Below, piece after piece: positions 13,324 to 25,000 of a stretch of DNA of 64,000 nucleotides (the first letter of the stretch is position 1; each line of letters starts with the position of its first letter). Below the pieces are notes generated by a model. The model searched no databases. It saw only the letters and a list, made by a program, of their open reading frames with translations, and was not told the origin of the DNA. Origin of the DNA: Sipunculus nudus (taxonomy: Eukaryota > Annelida > Sipuncula > Golfingiida > Sipunculidae). Made by a program: the position numbers and the translations under genes. Location: contig CM049308.1 in NCBI GenBank assembly GCA_026874595.1, positions 94,479,624 to 94,543,623 of the forward strand, read 5' to 3'.

Positions 13324-13864
13324 CTTCAGTAAAGACATAAATATGCAGACTTACCATATTTGTGGACAAAATGCAGGTATAAACCATCAACCAGAGGGTC
13401 CAGGGTTTAAAAGAGATTATTATATATAAAAAATAGGGGCTCAGTTCTTAAAGTATAGTTGGTGAACTAAGTGGTTTCAACCAGTCTAAGATACTTAAAA
13501 AGTATTTAAAACAGACGTACTGGAATGTAGTATCTGAAATAAGCATATATGGTACAAATTGCCATTAATATTCTGAAATTCAAACTAAATCATGGAATGG
13601 ATGTTAAGAAGTACCATCTTTACTCACCAAACACCAGACTCATTGATGGAATTATAGTCCAGGTCAGAAAAATTATAACCCTTAGTTTACAATATGATTT
13701 GATTGAAGTATACAACACTGTAAAACAATAATCAGCTTCTACCTTTATCAACATTCAACTTATGTGTAACATGTAAATCAAATAAATGAAAATTATATCT
13801 TCTAAAACAAATACAGGCAATATGTACATGTGTATATGGTACTTTTCAAATATACTCTTCGTAC
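13324..13864. other. Intron between exons 15 and 16
   Basis: AT-rich unique sequence; nothing further seen. Confidence 0.6.
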
Positions 13865-13972
13865 CTGTATACTGGGGACTGTGTTTTTCTTAAATGCGTC
13901 GTCTTCCTCTTCTATAATCGGAGGTGGGACAACTGTGTCGTTTGTCACTGAGACTGAGTTGGGGGTTGAAGG
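13865..13972 (-). CDS. Exon 15: acidic/proline linker
   Basis: 108 nt, acceptor TTTCTTCTTAG, donor ATACAG|GTACC. Encodes PSTPNSVSVTNDTVVPPPII then EEEDDAFKKNTVPSIQ. It is a low-complexity linker with no fold signature. Phase 0 at both ends, so skipping it would keep the frame. Confidence 0.85.
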
Positions 13973-14461
13973 CTAAGAAGAAACATACCATAATAAGCTT
14001 ATAATAAATCAACAAAATTTAAACAATAATAAATGAAACACAATCAGCTGTGCCATGGAAGTGGGTTTATTGGTGGGGTTTCAATTGTTGTGCTCCCAGT
14101 AGAGGTTAGAATTGTGTTAAATCTGGTGCCTGTCAGGTGTCAGCACTGTGGTACATGCGACAAGTGAAGAGTAATGGCAGATCAAATCAACGAAATAAAA
14201 TCTGAAAATGTCCTTCCTACAAAAATACAGAAATACCTACACAAAAACACTACATGACAGTTGTATCTAGATTCATCTTCAATTAATATTTTGAGTAACT
14301 CGAGGCTGTTGCTTCTTTTCACCTGCGTACTCGATAAATTAGAAATTGTCCGCTGACATGCTTGGAATACCTATATTATGAAGGTAAATCGCATATTTGG
14401 CTTCCAGTTTCTGAATTGATGGAATACCTACTAGCTTGTGTATTGAGTCTGTGTACTTTAC
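13973..14461. other. Intron between exons 14 and 15
   Basis: Unique sequence with no repeats or exon candidates. Confidence 0.6.
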
Positions 14462-14551
14462 CTGACTTGGAGGATGTTCCTCAGACATCAACTGGATGTA
14501 GAGTTGCAGCTGACCAGACTCAATCCTCTGTAACTTGTACCATCGACTCTC
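14462..14551 (-). CDS. Exon 14: last strands of C2-C
   Basis: 90 nt, acceptor GTGTGTTACAG, donor AGTCAG|GTAAAG. Encodes ESRWYKLQRIESGQLQLYIQ then LMSEEHPPSQ. 'RWYKLQRIESGQLQLYIQL' is the usual ending of a C2 domain (W-x-x-L...G-x-L-x-L). The intron sequence just before it shares 18 nt with the 48-bp array unit. Confidence 0.92.
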
Positions 14552-14642
14552 CTGTAACACACACAAGGAGACATGATACCCTTAAGGAATGACTTAATGC
14601 TGGATAATTTATGCTAGAAATTTTATGTAAAATATAGTAAAA

Positions 14643-15086
14643 TTAGGGACCCACGGTTCTCGACCCTCAGCTGAATTTGTCTATAGGGATATTTTTAAAG
14701 AAATTTTTCAGAATGACAGTCCTGTGACCAAAAATTCTTAGAACTTATTATCCTAAAACTTGCAGCATTTAGATTATTGTAACAATCTTTTAAAAAAAGT
14801 GATCATGACCTCTGACCAGGTAACCTCAATATCTACAGATTTTCTGACTTTGGGCAAGTACGCAATGTATGAAAGATGGAAAGTTCAGGATGAAAACTTT
14901 GATTTACAGAGCATGCAACATCTTTTTAAAGATGTGGCTCCTGTGACCTTCACCTTTGATCTCTGGACCCTGAAAATTGAAATGAATTTACTTAAGTGGT
15001 GGGTCATTATTAAATCAAGTTTGAAGCCAATCTGTCTATCCTAAGCAGACACAGTTCTTACTTTAGTGGTGAGCGATATATAAAAG

Positions 15087-15121
<35 letters not shown>

Positions 15122-16137
15122 ATATATAAGTAACATATGAAACTAATATGTCAAACTAAACTGGAGTTACCATCTGGAAACTAATATGTGAAAAGATGGC
15201 CCTGTGACCTTGTGACCCTAAATTCATTTATGCTCTCCCCATACTGGCAAGTCAGCTAAATGTGCAAGATGGAAAATTTTGGATGAAAAGCTTGGCTTTA
15301 AATGCAGCCAAAATCTTTTTAAATAAGTGAGTCCTGCGACCTTGACCTTTGACCATGTGACCCTAAATTCATTTATGCTCTCCCCATACTGGCAAGTCAG
15401 CTAAATGTGCAAGATGGAAAATTTTGGATGAAAGGCTTGGCTTTAAATGCAGCCAAAATCTTTTAAATAAGTGAGTCCTGTGACCTTGACCTTTGACCTT
15501 GTGGCCCTAAAATCATATAGATTCTTGTTTTAGTGGTGGGCCATATGTAAGTCAAGTTTGAAATCCATGTGTCAATCCAACCTGGAGTTTTCATCTTGAA
15601 ACAAATTTGTTTGGATGGACAGATGGACAGACAGACAGACAGACAGACAGGGTGATTACTATAGGGCATCCACTTGTGGTCAATAAACAAACCAGGTTTT
15701 GAGATACTAGATGTTATCACAGCTAAGAAACTGACATGATGTTGTCATTTTAGTGTAAAAAAAAATAGAAAAATATATAAAATAACAAAAAAATACAGAT
15801 GGCGCCACCACTTTTCAGAAACTGACAAAACTAGTCATGGTATTCAAGGCAAGATTCATGACAATCCATGCATTTATTATCAAGATAAGGGTTTTTTATC
15901 AAATTTTTTATTATTCTGGGTGGTAATTTCAAGCCCAATGGCTCAGTTGCAGTGACTTTATTTCAGGTTTCCAAGGAGATTTTTGATTGACTTCCCTGGA
16001 TGTTCACATAAGTTTCTAGGACCAGAAATTACAATTTGTGCCCTGCAAATGGACGGCCGGACAGCTGGATGGCTGGCGGACAACTGACAAAGCACCATTC
16101 CTATACCTCAGTTGACTTACAGTCAGCTGAGCTAAAA
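14643..16137 (+). mobile_element. Dispersed element with short inverted termini, copy 1 (about 1.5 kb)
   Basis: It starts with GGGACCCACGGTTCTCGACC and CCTCAGCTGA (14,665) and ends with TCAGCTGAGC (16,123-16,132) then TAAAAA. The same start and end motifs bound the elements at 29.5-32.5 and 43.3-45.1 kb, in the same orientation. Inside are a 145-bp direct repeat (GTGACCCTAAATTC at 15,212 and 15,357), an (AT)n tract near 15,088-15,118, GACA repeats, GGCGCCACCA at 15,803 and GGACGGCCGGAC near the end. No transposase frame is visible; non-autonomous. Confidence 0.65.
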
Positions 16138-16290
16138 ATTAAGCAAGAAACAGCCATTATGCAAGATTTATGTCAGAGCTATGCAAGAGCTATACAAGAT
16201 CTTGCTTAATAAAATCTTGCTTTAATATTAAGCAAGAAAATCTCAGTATGCAAGAGTTATGATGGAAATAGAGAGAATTATGTTAAAGAG

Positions 16291-19200
16291 ACATCACATG
16301 TGTTTGATTAACAGTCACCACAAGGAGACATGATATAGTCAGCAGGTGTTTGATTTACAGTCATCACAAGGAGACATGATACAGACGTCACATGTTTAAT
16401 TAACAGTCATCACAAGGAGACATGATACAGACACCACTTGAGTTTGATTAACAGTCATCACAAGGAGACATGATACAGACACCACTTGAGTTTGATTAAC
16501 AGTCAACACAAGGAGACATGATACAGACATCACGTGTGTTTGATTAACAGTCATCACAAGGAGACATGATACAGACATCACGTGTGTTTGATTAACAGTC
16601 ATCACAAGGAGACATGATACAGACATCACATGTGTTTGATTAACAGTGATCACAAGGAGACATGATACAGACATCACATGTGTTTGATTAACAGTCATCA
16701 CAAGGAGACATGATACAGACATCACGTGTGTTTGATTAACAGTCATCACAAGGAGACATGATACAGACATCACATGTGTTTGATTAACAGTCATCACAAG
16801 GAGACATGATACAGACACCACATGTTTGATTAACAGTCATCACAAGGAGACATGATACAGACACCACATGTTTGATTAACAGTCATCACAAGGAGACATG
16901 ATACAGACATCACATGTGTTTGATCAACAGTCATCACAAGGAGACATGATACAGACATCACATGTGTTTGATCAACAGTCATCACAAGGAGACATGATAC
17001 AGACATCACATGTGTTTGATTAACAGTCATCACAAGGAGACATGATGCAGACATCACATGTGTTTGATTAACAGTCATCACAAGGAGACATGATACAGAC
17101 ATCACGTGTGTTTGATTAACAGTCATCACAAGGAGACATGATACAGACATCACATGTGTTTGATTAACAGTCATCACAAGGAGACATGATACAGACATCA
17201 CATGTGTTTGATTAACAGTCATCACAAGGAAACATGATACAGACATCACATGTGTTTGATTAACAGTCATCACAAGGAGACATAATACAGACATCACATG
17301 TGTTTGATTAACAGTCATCACAAGGAGACATGATACAGACATCAGGTTTGTTTGATTAACAGTCATCACAAGGAGACATAATACAGACATCACGTTTGTT
17401 TGATTAACAGTCATCACAAGGAGACATGATACAGACATCACATGTGTTTGATTAACAGTCATCACAAGGAGACATGATACAGACATCACATGTGTTTGAT
17501 TAACAGTCATCACAAGGAGACATGATACAGACATCACATGTGTTTGATTAACAGTCATCACAAGGAGACATGATACAGACATCACATGTGTTTGATTAAC
17601 AGTCATCACAAGTAGACATGATGCAGACATCACATGTGTTTGGTTAACAGTCATCACAAGGAGACATGATACAGACATCACATGTGTTTGATTAACAGTC
17701 ATCACAAGGAGACATGATGCAGACATCACATGTGTTTGATTAACAGTCATCACAAGGAGACATGATACAGACATCACATGTGTTTGATTAACAGTCATCA
17801 CCAAGAACATGATACAGACATCACGTGTTTGATTAACAGTCATCACAAGAGACATAATAAAGACATCACATGTGTTTGATTAACAGTCATCAAAAGGAGA
17901 CATGATACAGACATCAGGTTTGTTTGATTAACAGTCATCACAAGGAGACATAATACAGACATCACGTTTGTTTGATTAACAGTCATCACAAGGAGACATG
18001 ATAAAGACATCACATGTGTTTGATTAACAGTCATCACAAGGAGACATGATACAGACATCACATGTGTTAGATTAACAGTCATCACAAGGAGACATGATAC
18101 AGACATCACATGTGTTTGATTAACAGTCATCACAAGGAGACATGATACAGACATCACATGTGTTTGGTTATCAGTAATCACAAGGAGACATGATACAGAC
18201 ATCACATGTGTTTGATTAACAGTCATCACAAGGAGACATGATACAGACATCACATGTGTTTGATTAACAGTCATCACAAGGAGACATGATACAGACATCA
18301 CGTGTTTGATTAACAGTCATCACAAGGAGACTTGATACAGACATCACATGTGTTTGATTAACAGTCATCACAAGGAAACATGATACAGACATCACATGTG
18401 TTTGATTAACAGTCATCACAAGGAGACATGATACAGACATCACATGTGTTTGATTAACAGTCATCACAAGGAGACATGATACAGACATCACATGTGTTTG
18501 ATTAACAGTCATCACAAGGAGACATGATACAGACATCACATGTGTTTGATTAACAGTCATCACAAGGAGACATGATACAGACATCACATGTGTTTGATTA
18601 ACAGTCATCACAAGGAGACATGATACAGACACCACATGTGTTTGATTAACAGTCATCACAAGGAGACATGATACGGACACCACATGTGTTTGATCAACAG
18701 TCATCACAAGGAGACATGATACAGACACCACATGTGTTTGATCAACAGTCATCACAAGGAGACATGATGCAGACATCACATGTGTTTGATTAACAGTCAT
18801 CACAAGGAGACATGATACAGACATCACGTGTGTTTGATTAACAGTCATCACAAGGAGACATGATACAGACATCACATGTGTTTGATTAACAGTCATCACA
18901 AGGAGACATGATACAGACATCACATGTGTTTGATTAACAGTCATCACAAGGAAACATGATACAGACATCACATGTGTTTGATTAACAGTCATCACAAGGA
19001 GACATAATACAGACATCACATGTGTTTGATTAACAGTCATCACAAGGAGACATGATACAGACATCAGGTTTGTTTGATTAACAGTCATCACAAGGAGACA
19101 TAATACAGACATCACGTTTGTTTGATTAACAGTCATCACAAGGAGACATGATACAGACATCACATGTGTTTGATTAACAGTCATCACAAGGAGACATGAT

Positions 19201-21421
19201 ACAGACATCACATGTGTTTGATTAACAGTCATCACAAGGAGACATGATACAGACATCACATGTGTTTGATTAACAGTCATCACAAGGAGACATGATACAG
19301 ACATCACATGTGTTTGATTAACAGTCATCACAAGTAGACATGATGCAGACATCACATGTGTTTGGTTAACAGTCATCACAAGGAGACATGATACAGACAT
19401 CACATGTGTTTGATTAACAGTCATCACAAGGAGACATGATGCAGACATCACATGTGTTTGATTAACAGTCATCACAAGGAGACATGATACAGACATCACA
19501 TGTGTTTGATTAACAGTCATCACCAAGAACATGATACAGACATCACGTGTTTGATTAACAGTCATCACAAGAGACATAATAAAGACATCACATGTGTTTG
19601 ATTAACAGTCATCAAAAGGAGACATGATACAGACATCAGGTTTGTTTGATTAACAGTCATCACAAGGAGACATAATACAGACATCACGTTTGTTTGATTA
19701 ACAGTCATCACAAGGAGACATGATAAAGACATCACATGTGTTTGATTAACAGTCATCACAAGGAGACATGATACAGACATCACATGTGTTAGATTAACAG
19801 TCATCACAAGGAGACATGATACAGACATCACATGTGTTTGATTAACAGTCATCACAAGGAGACATGATACAGACATCACATGTGTTTGGTTATCAGTAAT
19901 CACAAGGAGACATGATACAGACATCACATGTGTTTGATTAACAGTCATCACAAGGAGACATGATACAGACATCACATGTGTTTGATTAACAGTCATCACA
20001 AGGAGACATGATACAGACATCACATGTGTTTGATTAACAGTCATCACAAGGAGACATGATACAGACATCACATGTGTTTGATTAACAGTCATCACAAGGA
20101 AACATGATACAGACATCACATATGTTTGATTTACAGTCATCACAAGGAGACATGATACAGACATCACATGTGTTTGATTAACAGTCATCACAAGGAGACA
20201 TGATACAGACATCACATGTGTTTGATTAACAGTCATCACAAGGAGACATGATACAGACATCACATGTGTTTGATTAACAGTCATCACAAGGAGACATGAT
20301 ACAGACACCACATGTGTTTGATTAACAGTCATCACAAGGAGACATGATACAGACACCACATGTTTGATTAACAGTCATCACAAGGAGACATGATACGGAC
20401 ACCACATGTGTTTGATCAACAGTCATCACAAGGAGACATGATACAGACACCACATGTGTTTGATCAACAGTCATCACAAGGAGACATGATACAGACATCA
20501 CATGTGTTTGATTAACAGTCATCACAAGGAGACATGATGCAGACATCACATGTGTTTGATTAACAGTCATCACAAGGAGACATGATACAGACATCACGTG
20601 TGTTTGATTAACAGTCATCACAAGGAGACATGATACAGACATCACATGTGTTTGATTAACAGTCATCACAAGGAGACATGATACAGACATCACATGTGTT
20701 TGATTAACAGTCATCACAAGTAGACATGATGCAGACATCACATGTGTTTGGTTAACAGTCATCACAAGGAGACATGATACAGACATCACATGTGTTTGAT
20801 TAACAGTCATCACAAGGAGACATGATACAGACATCACATGTGTTTGATTAACAGTCATCACAAGGAGACATGATACAGACACCACATGTGTTTGATTAAC
20901 AGTCATCACAAGGAGACATGATACAGACACCACATGTTTGATTAACAGTCATCACAAGGAGACATGATACGGACACCACGTGTTTGATCAACAGTCATCA
21001 CAAGGAGACATGATACAGACATCACATGTGTTTGATCAACAGTCATCACAAGGAGACATGATACAGACATCACATGTGTTTGATTAACAGTCATCACAAG
21101 GAGACATGATGCAGACATCACATGTGTTTGATTAACAGTCATCACAAGGAGACATGATACAGACATCACGTGTGTTTGATTAACAGTCATCACAAGGAGA
21201 CATGATACAGACATCACATGTGTTTGATTAACAGTCATCACAAGGAGACATGATACAGACATCACAGTGTTTGATTAACAGTCATCACAAGGAGACATGA
21301 TACAGACATCACGTGTTTGATTAACAGTCATCACAAGGAGACATGATACAGACATCACATGTGTTTGATTAACAGTCATCACAAGGAGACATGATACAGA
21401 CATCACATGTATGATTAACAG
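16291..21421. repeat. 48-bp minisatellite, about 107 copies
   Basis: Unit contains ACAGTCATCACAAGGAGACA, TGATACAGACATCACATGTG and TTTGATTA. As 48 is a multiple of three, chance frames of up to 437 codons run through it on the minus strand. Positions about 17,045-18,300 are repeated almost identically at about 18,767-20,022 (offset 1,722 bp). The intron just before exon 14 (14,560-14,577) carries CACAAGGAGACATGATAC, an 18-nt match to the unit. Confidence 0.96.
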
Positions 21422-21695
21422 GCATAAAGTTTTCTCTCTTGTTTTACCGGTACAGCTTCAGGGTGAATAAAGCAAGATGACTGAAACCTTACTGGATCCA
21501 TCATTTTTTATGATGTGGCATCATATATATCTAACTAAATGAAATTATTTATTTAATGTATTTTAAGTGTCCTACTGGTAACTGTAAGATCAATGATTGT
21601 TTAATAGTAGCATGATGACTGACCAATATGGCATTACAGAAGATATAATGCTAAGTTTACATATAATCTTAATGATTTGTTGACCTTTGACTCAC

Positions 21696-21785
21696 CTTAG
21701 TGTTGTGCCTCTTGAGTTCTTCCACAGTGAATGTGATTGAGCCTAAGAAATCCTTCTTAAAGAAAGGATCCTTGTCCCACACCAC
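21696..21785 (-). CDS. Exon 13: Ca2+ loop 3 of C2-C
   Basis: 90 nt, acceptor CTGACTTAG, donor ACTAAG|GTGAGTC. Encodes VVWDKDPFFKKDFLGSITFT then VEELKRHNTK. The motif WDKD...KDFLG supplies the three loop-3 aspartates. Phase 0 at both ends. Confidence 0.94.
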
Positions 21786-22077
21786 CTAAGTCAGAGAAAC
21801 ACATATGACCTTGACAAACTCACAAGGGCATGGTATTGATGAAGTCAAATCTGTCATTCAACAGGGGCTTTCAGTGTACATTTAAAAAATACTTTGTTGG
21901 TTTGGTTTCAGTGTCAGTTGGGACTAATTTAAGCAATGATTATTTTTATTTAAAATGTTATGTTTGGAATAGATTATAATATAGGCTTGCCAGAAACAAT
22001 ACAATGAGGAGCTGCTCAGATGATAACAGAACAACTCTAAAGGTTAAAACAGTTTTGGAAAACAAATGAAAATTCAG

Positions 22078-25000
22078 TCATGGCTGGTGACAAAGAGGGA
22101 CAGGATGTAATGGCTGGTGACAGAGTGAGACAGGACAGGATGGCTGGTGACAGAGTGAGACGGGTCAGGATGGCTGGTGACAGAGTGAGACAGGTCAGGA
22201 TGTTTGGTGACAGAGTGAGACAGTTCAGGATGTTTGGTGACAGAGTGAGACAGGTCAGGATGTTTGGTGACAGAGTTAGACATGTCAGGATGGCTGGTGA
22301 CAGAGTTAGACAGGTCAAGATGGCTTGTGACAGAGTGAGACAGGTCAGAATGGCTGGTGACAGAGTGAGACAGGTCAGGATGTTTGGTGACTAGTTTAGA
22401 CAGGTCAGGATGGCTGGTGACAGAGTTAGACAGGTCAGGATGTTTGGTGACAGAGTGAGACAGGTCAGGATGGCTGGTGACAGGGTTAGACAGGTCAAGA
22501 TGGCTGGTGACAGAGTGAGACAGGTCAGAATGGCTGGTGACAGAGTGAGATAGGTCAGAATGGCTGGTGACAGAGTGAGATAGGTCAGGATGTTTGGTGA
22601 CAGGGTGAGATAGGTCAGGATGTTTGGTGACAGAGTGAGACAGGTCAGGATGGCTGGTCACAGAGTGAGACAGGTCAAGATGGCTGGTGACAGAGTGAGA
22701 CAGGACAGGATGGCTGGTGACAGGGTGAGACAGGTCAGAATGGCTGGTGACAGAGTGAGACAGGTGAGAATGGCTGGTGACAGAGTGAGACAGGTCAAGA
22801 TGGCTGGTGACAGAGTGAGACAGGACAGGATGGCTGGTGAAAGGGTGAGATAGGTCAGGATGGCTGGTGACAGAGTGAGACAGGTCAGGATGTTTGGTGA
22901 CAGATAGGTCAGGATGGCTGGTGTTAGAGTGACAGAGATAAGGAATCTGGTGACAGGGTAAGACAGGTCAGGATGGCTGGTGACAGGGTGAGATAGGTCA
23001 GGATGTTTGGTGACACGGTTACATAGGTCAGGATGTATGGTGACAGGGTGAGATAGGTCAGGATGGCTGGTGACAGAGTTAGACAGGTCATGATGTTTGA
23101 TGACAGGGTTAGACAGATCAGGATGTTTGGTGACAGGGTGAGATAGGTCAGGTTGTATGGTGACAGGGTGAGATAGGTCAGGATGTTTGGTGACAGGGTT
23201 AGATAGGTCATGATGTTGGTGATAGGGTGAGATAGGTCAGGATGGCTGGTGACAGGGTGAGATAGGTCAGGATGTTTGGTGACACGGTTAAATAGGTCAG
23301 GATGTATGGTGACAGGGTGAGATAGGTCAGGATGGCTGGTGACAGAGTTACACAGGTCAGTATGGCTGGTGACAGGGTTAGACAGATCAGGATGTTTGGT
23401 GACAGGGTGAGATAGGTCAGGTTGTATGGTGACAGGGTGAGATAGGTCAGGATGGCTGGTGACAGGGTGAGATAGGTCAGGATGTTTGGTGACAGGGTTA
23501 GATAGGTCAGGATGTTGGTGACAGGGTGAGACAGGTCATGATGTTTGGTGACAGGGTTAAAAAAATCAGGATGTTTGATGACAGGGTGAGATAGGTCAGG
23601 TTGTATGGTGACAGGGTGAGACAGATCAGGATGGCTGGTGACAGAGTGAGACAGGTCAGGATGGCTGGTGACAGAGTGAGACAGGTCAGAATGTTTGGTG
23701 ACAGAGTGAGACAGGTCAAGATGGCTGGTGACAGAGTGAGACAGGACAGGATGGCTGGTGACAGAGTGAGACTGGTCAGGATGGCTGGTGACAGAGTGAG
23801 ACAAGTCAAAAAGGCTGGTGACAGAGTGAGACAGGTCAGGATGGCTGGTGACAGGGTTAGACAGATCAGGATGTTTGGTGACAGGGTGAGATAGGTCAGG
23901 ATGTTTGGTGACAGGGTTAGATTGGTCAGGATGTTGGTGACAGGGTGAGACAGGTCATGATGTTTGGTGACAGGGTTAAAAAAATCAGGATGTTTGGTGA
24001 CAGGGTGAGATAGGTCAGGTTGTATGGTGACAGGGTGAGACAGGTCAGGATGGCTGGTGACAGAGTGAGACAGGTCAGGATGGCTGGTGACACAGTGAGA
24101 CAGGTCAGAATGGCTGGTGACAGAGTGAGACAGGTCAAGATGGCTGGTGACAGAGTGAGACAGGACAGGATGGCTGGTGACAGAGTGAGACTGGTTAGGA
24201 TGGCTGGTGACAGAGTGAGACAGGTCAGGATGGCTGGTAACAGAGTGAGACAGGTCAAGATGGCTGGTGACACAGTGAGACAGGTCAGGATGGCTGGTGA
24301 CTGACTGAGACAGGTCAGGATGGCTGGTAACAGAGTGAGACAGGTCAGGATGGCTGGTGACAGAGTGAAACAGGTCAGGATGGCTGGTGACAGAGTGAGA
24401 CAGGTCAAGATGGCTGGTGACAGAGTGAGACAGGTCAGGATTGCATGGTGACTGAATGAGACTGGTCATGATGGTTGGTGACAGAGTGAGACAGGTCAGG
24501 ATGTTTGGTGAAAGAGTGAGACAGCTCAGGATGGCTGGTGACAGAGTGAGACAGGTCAGGATGGCTGATGACAGAGTGAGACAGGTCAGGATGGCTGGTG
24601 ACTGAGTGAGACAGGTCAGGATGGCTGGTGACAGAGTTAGACTGGTCAGGATGGCTGGTGACAGAGTGAGACAAGTCAAGAAGGCTGGTGACAGAGTGAG
24701 ACAGGTCAGGATGGCTGGTGACAGGGTTAGACAGATCAGGATGTTTGGTGACAGGGTGAGATAGGTCAGGATGTTTGGTGACAGGGTTAGATTGGTCAGG
24801 ATGTTGGTGACAGGGTGAGACAGGTCATGATGTTTGGTGACAGGGTTAAAAAAATCAGGATGTTTGGTGACAGGGTGAGATAGGTCAGGTTGTATGGTGA
24901 CAGGGTGAGACAGGTCAGGATGGCTGGTGACAGAGTGAGACAGGTCAGGATGGCTGGTGACACAGTGAGACAGGTCAGAATGGCTGGTGACAGAGTGAGA

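Noticed and set aside
16396-21265. Long minus-strand frames (up to 437 codons) reading MSVSCLLVMTVNQTHV repeats
   Set aside because: They are open only because the 48-bp unit is a multiple of three and lacks a stop in that frame. They start and stop at indel variants, lie inside an intron, and have no exon in phase with them.
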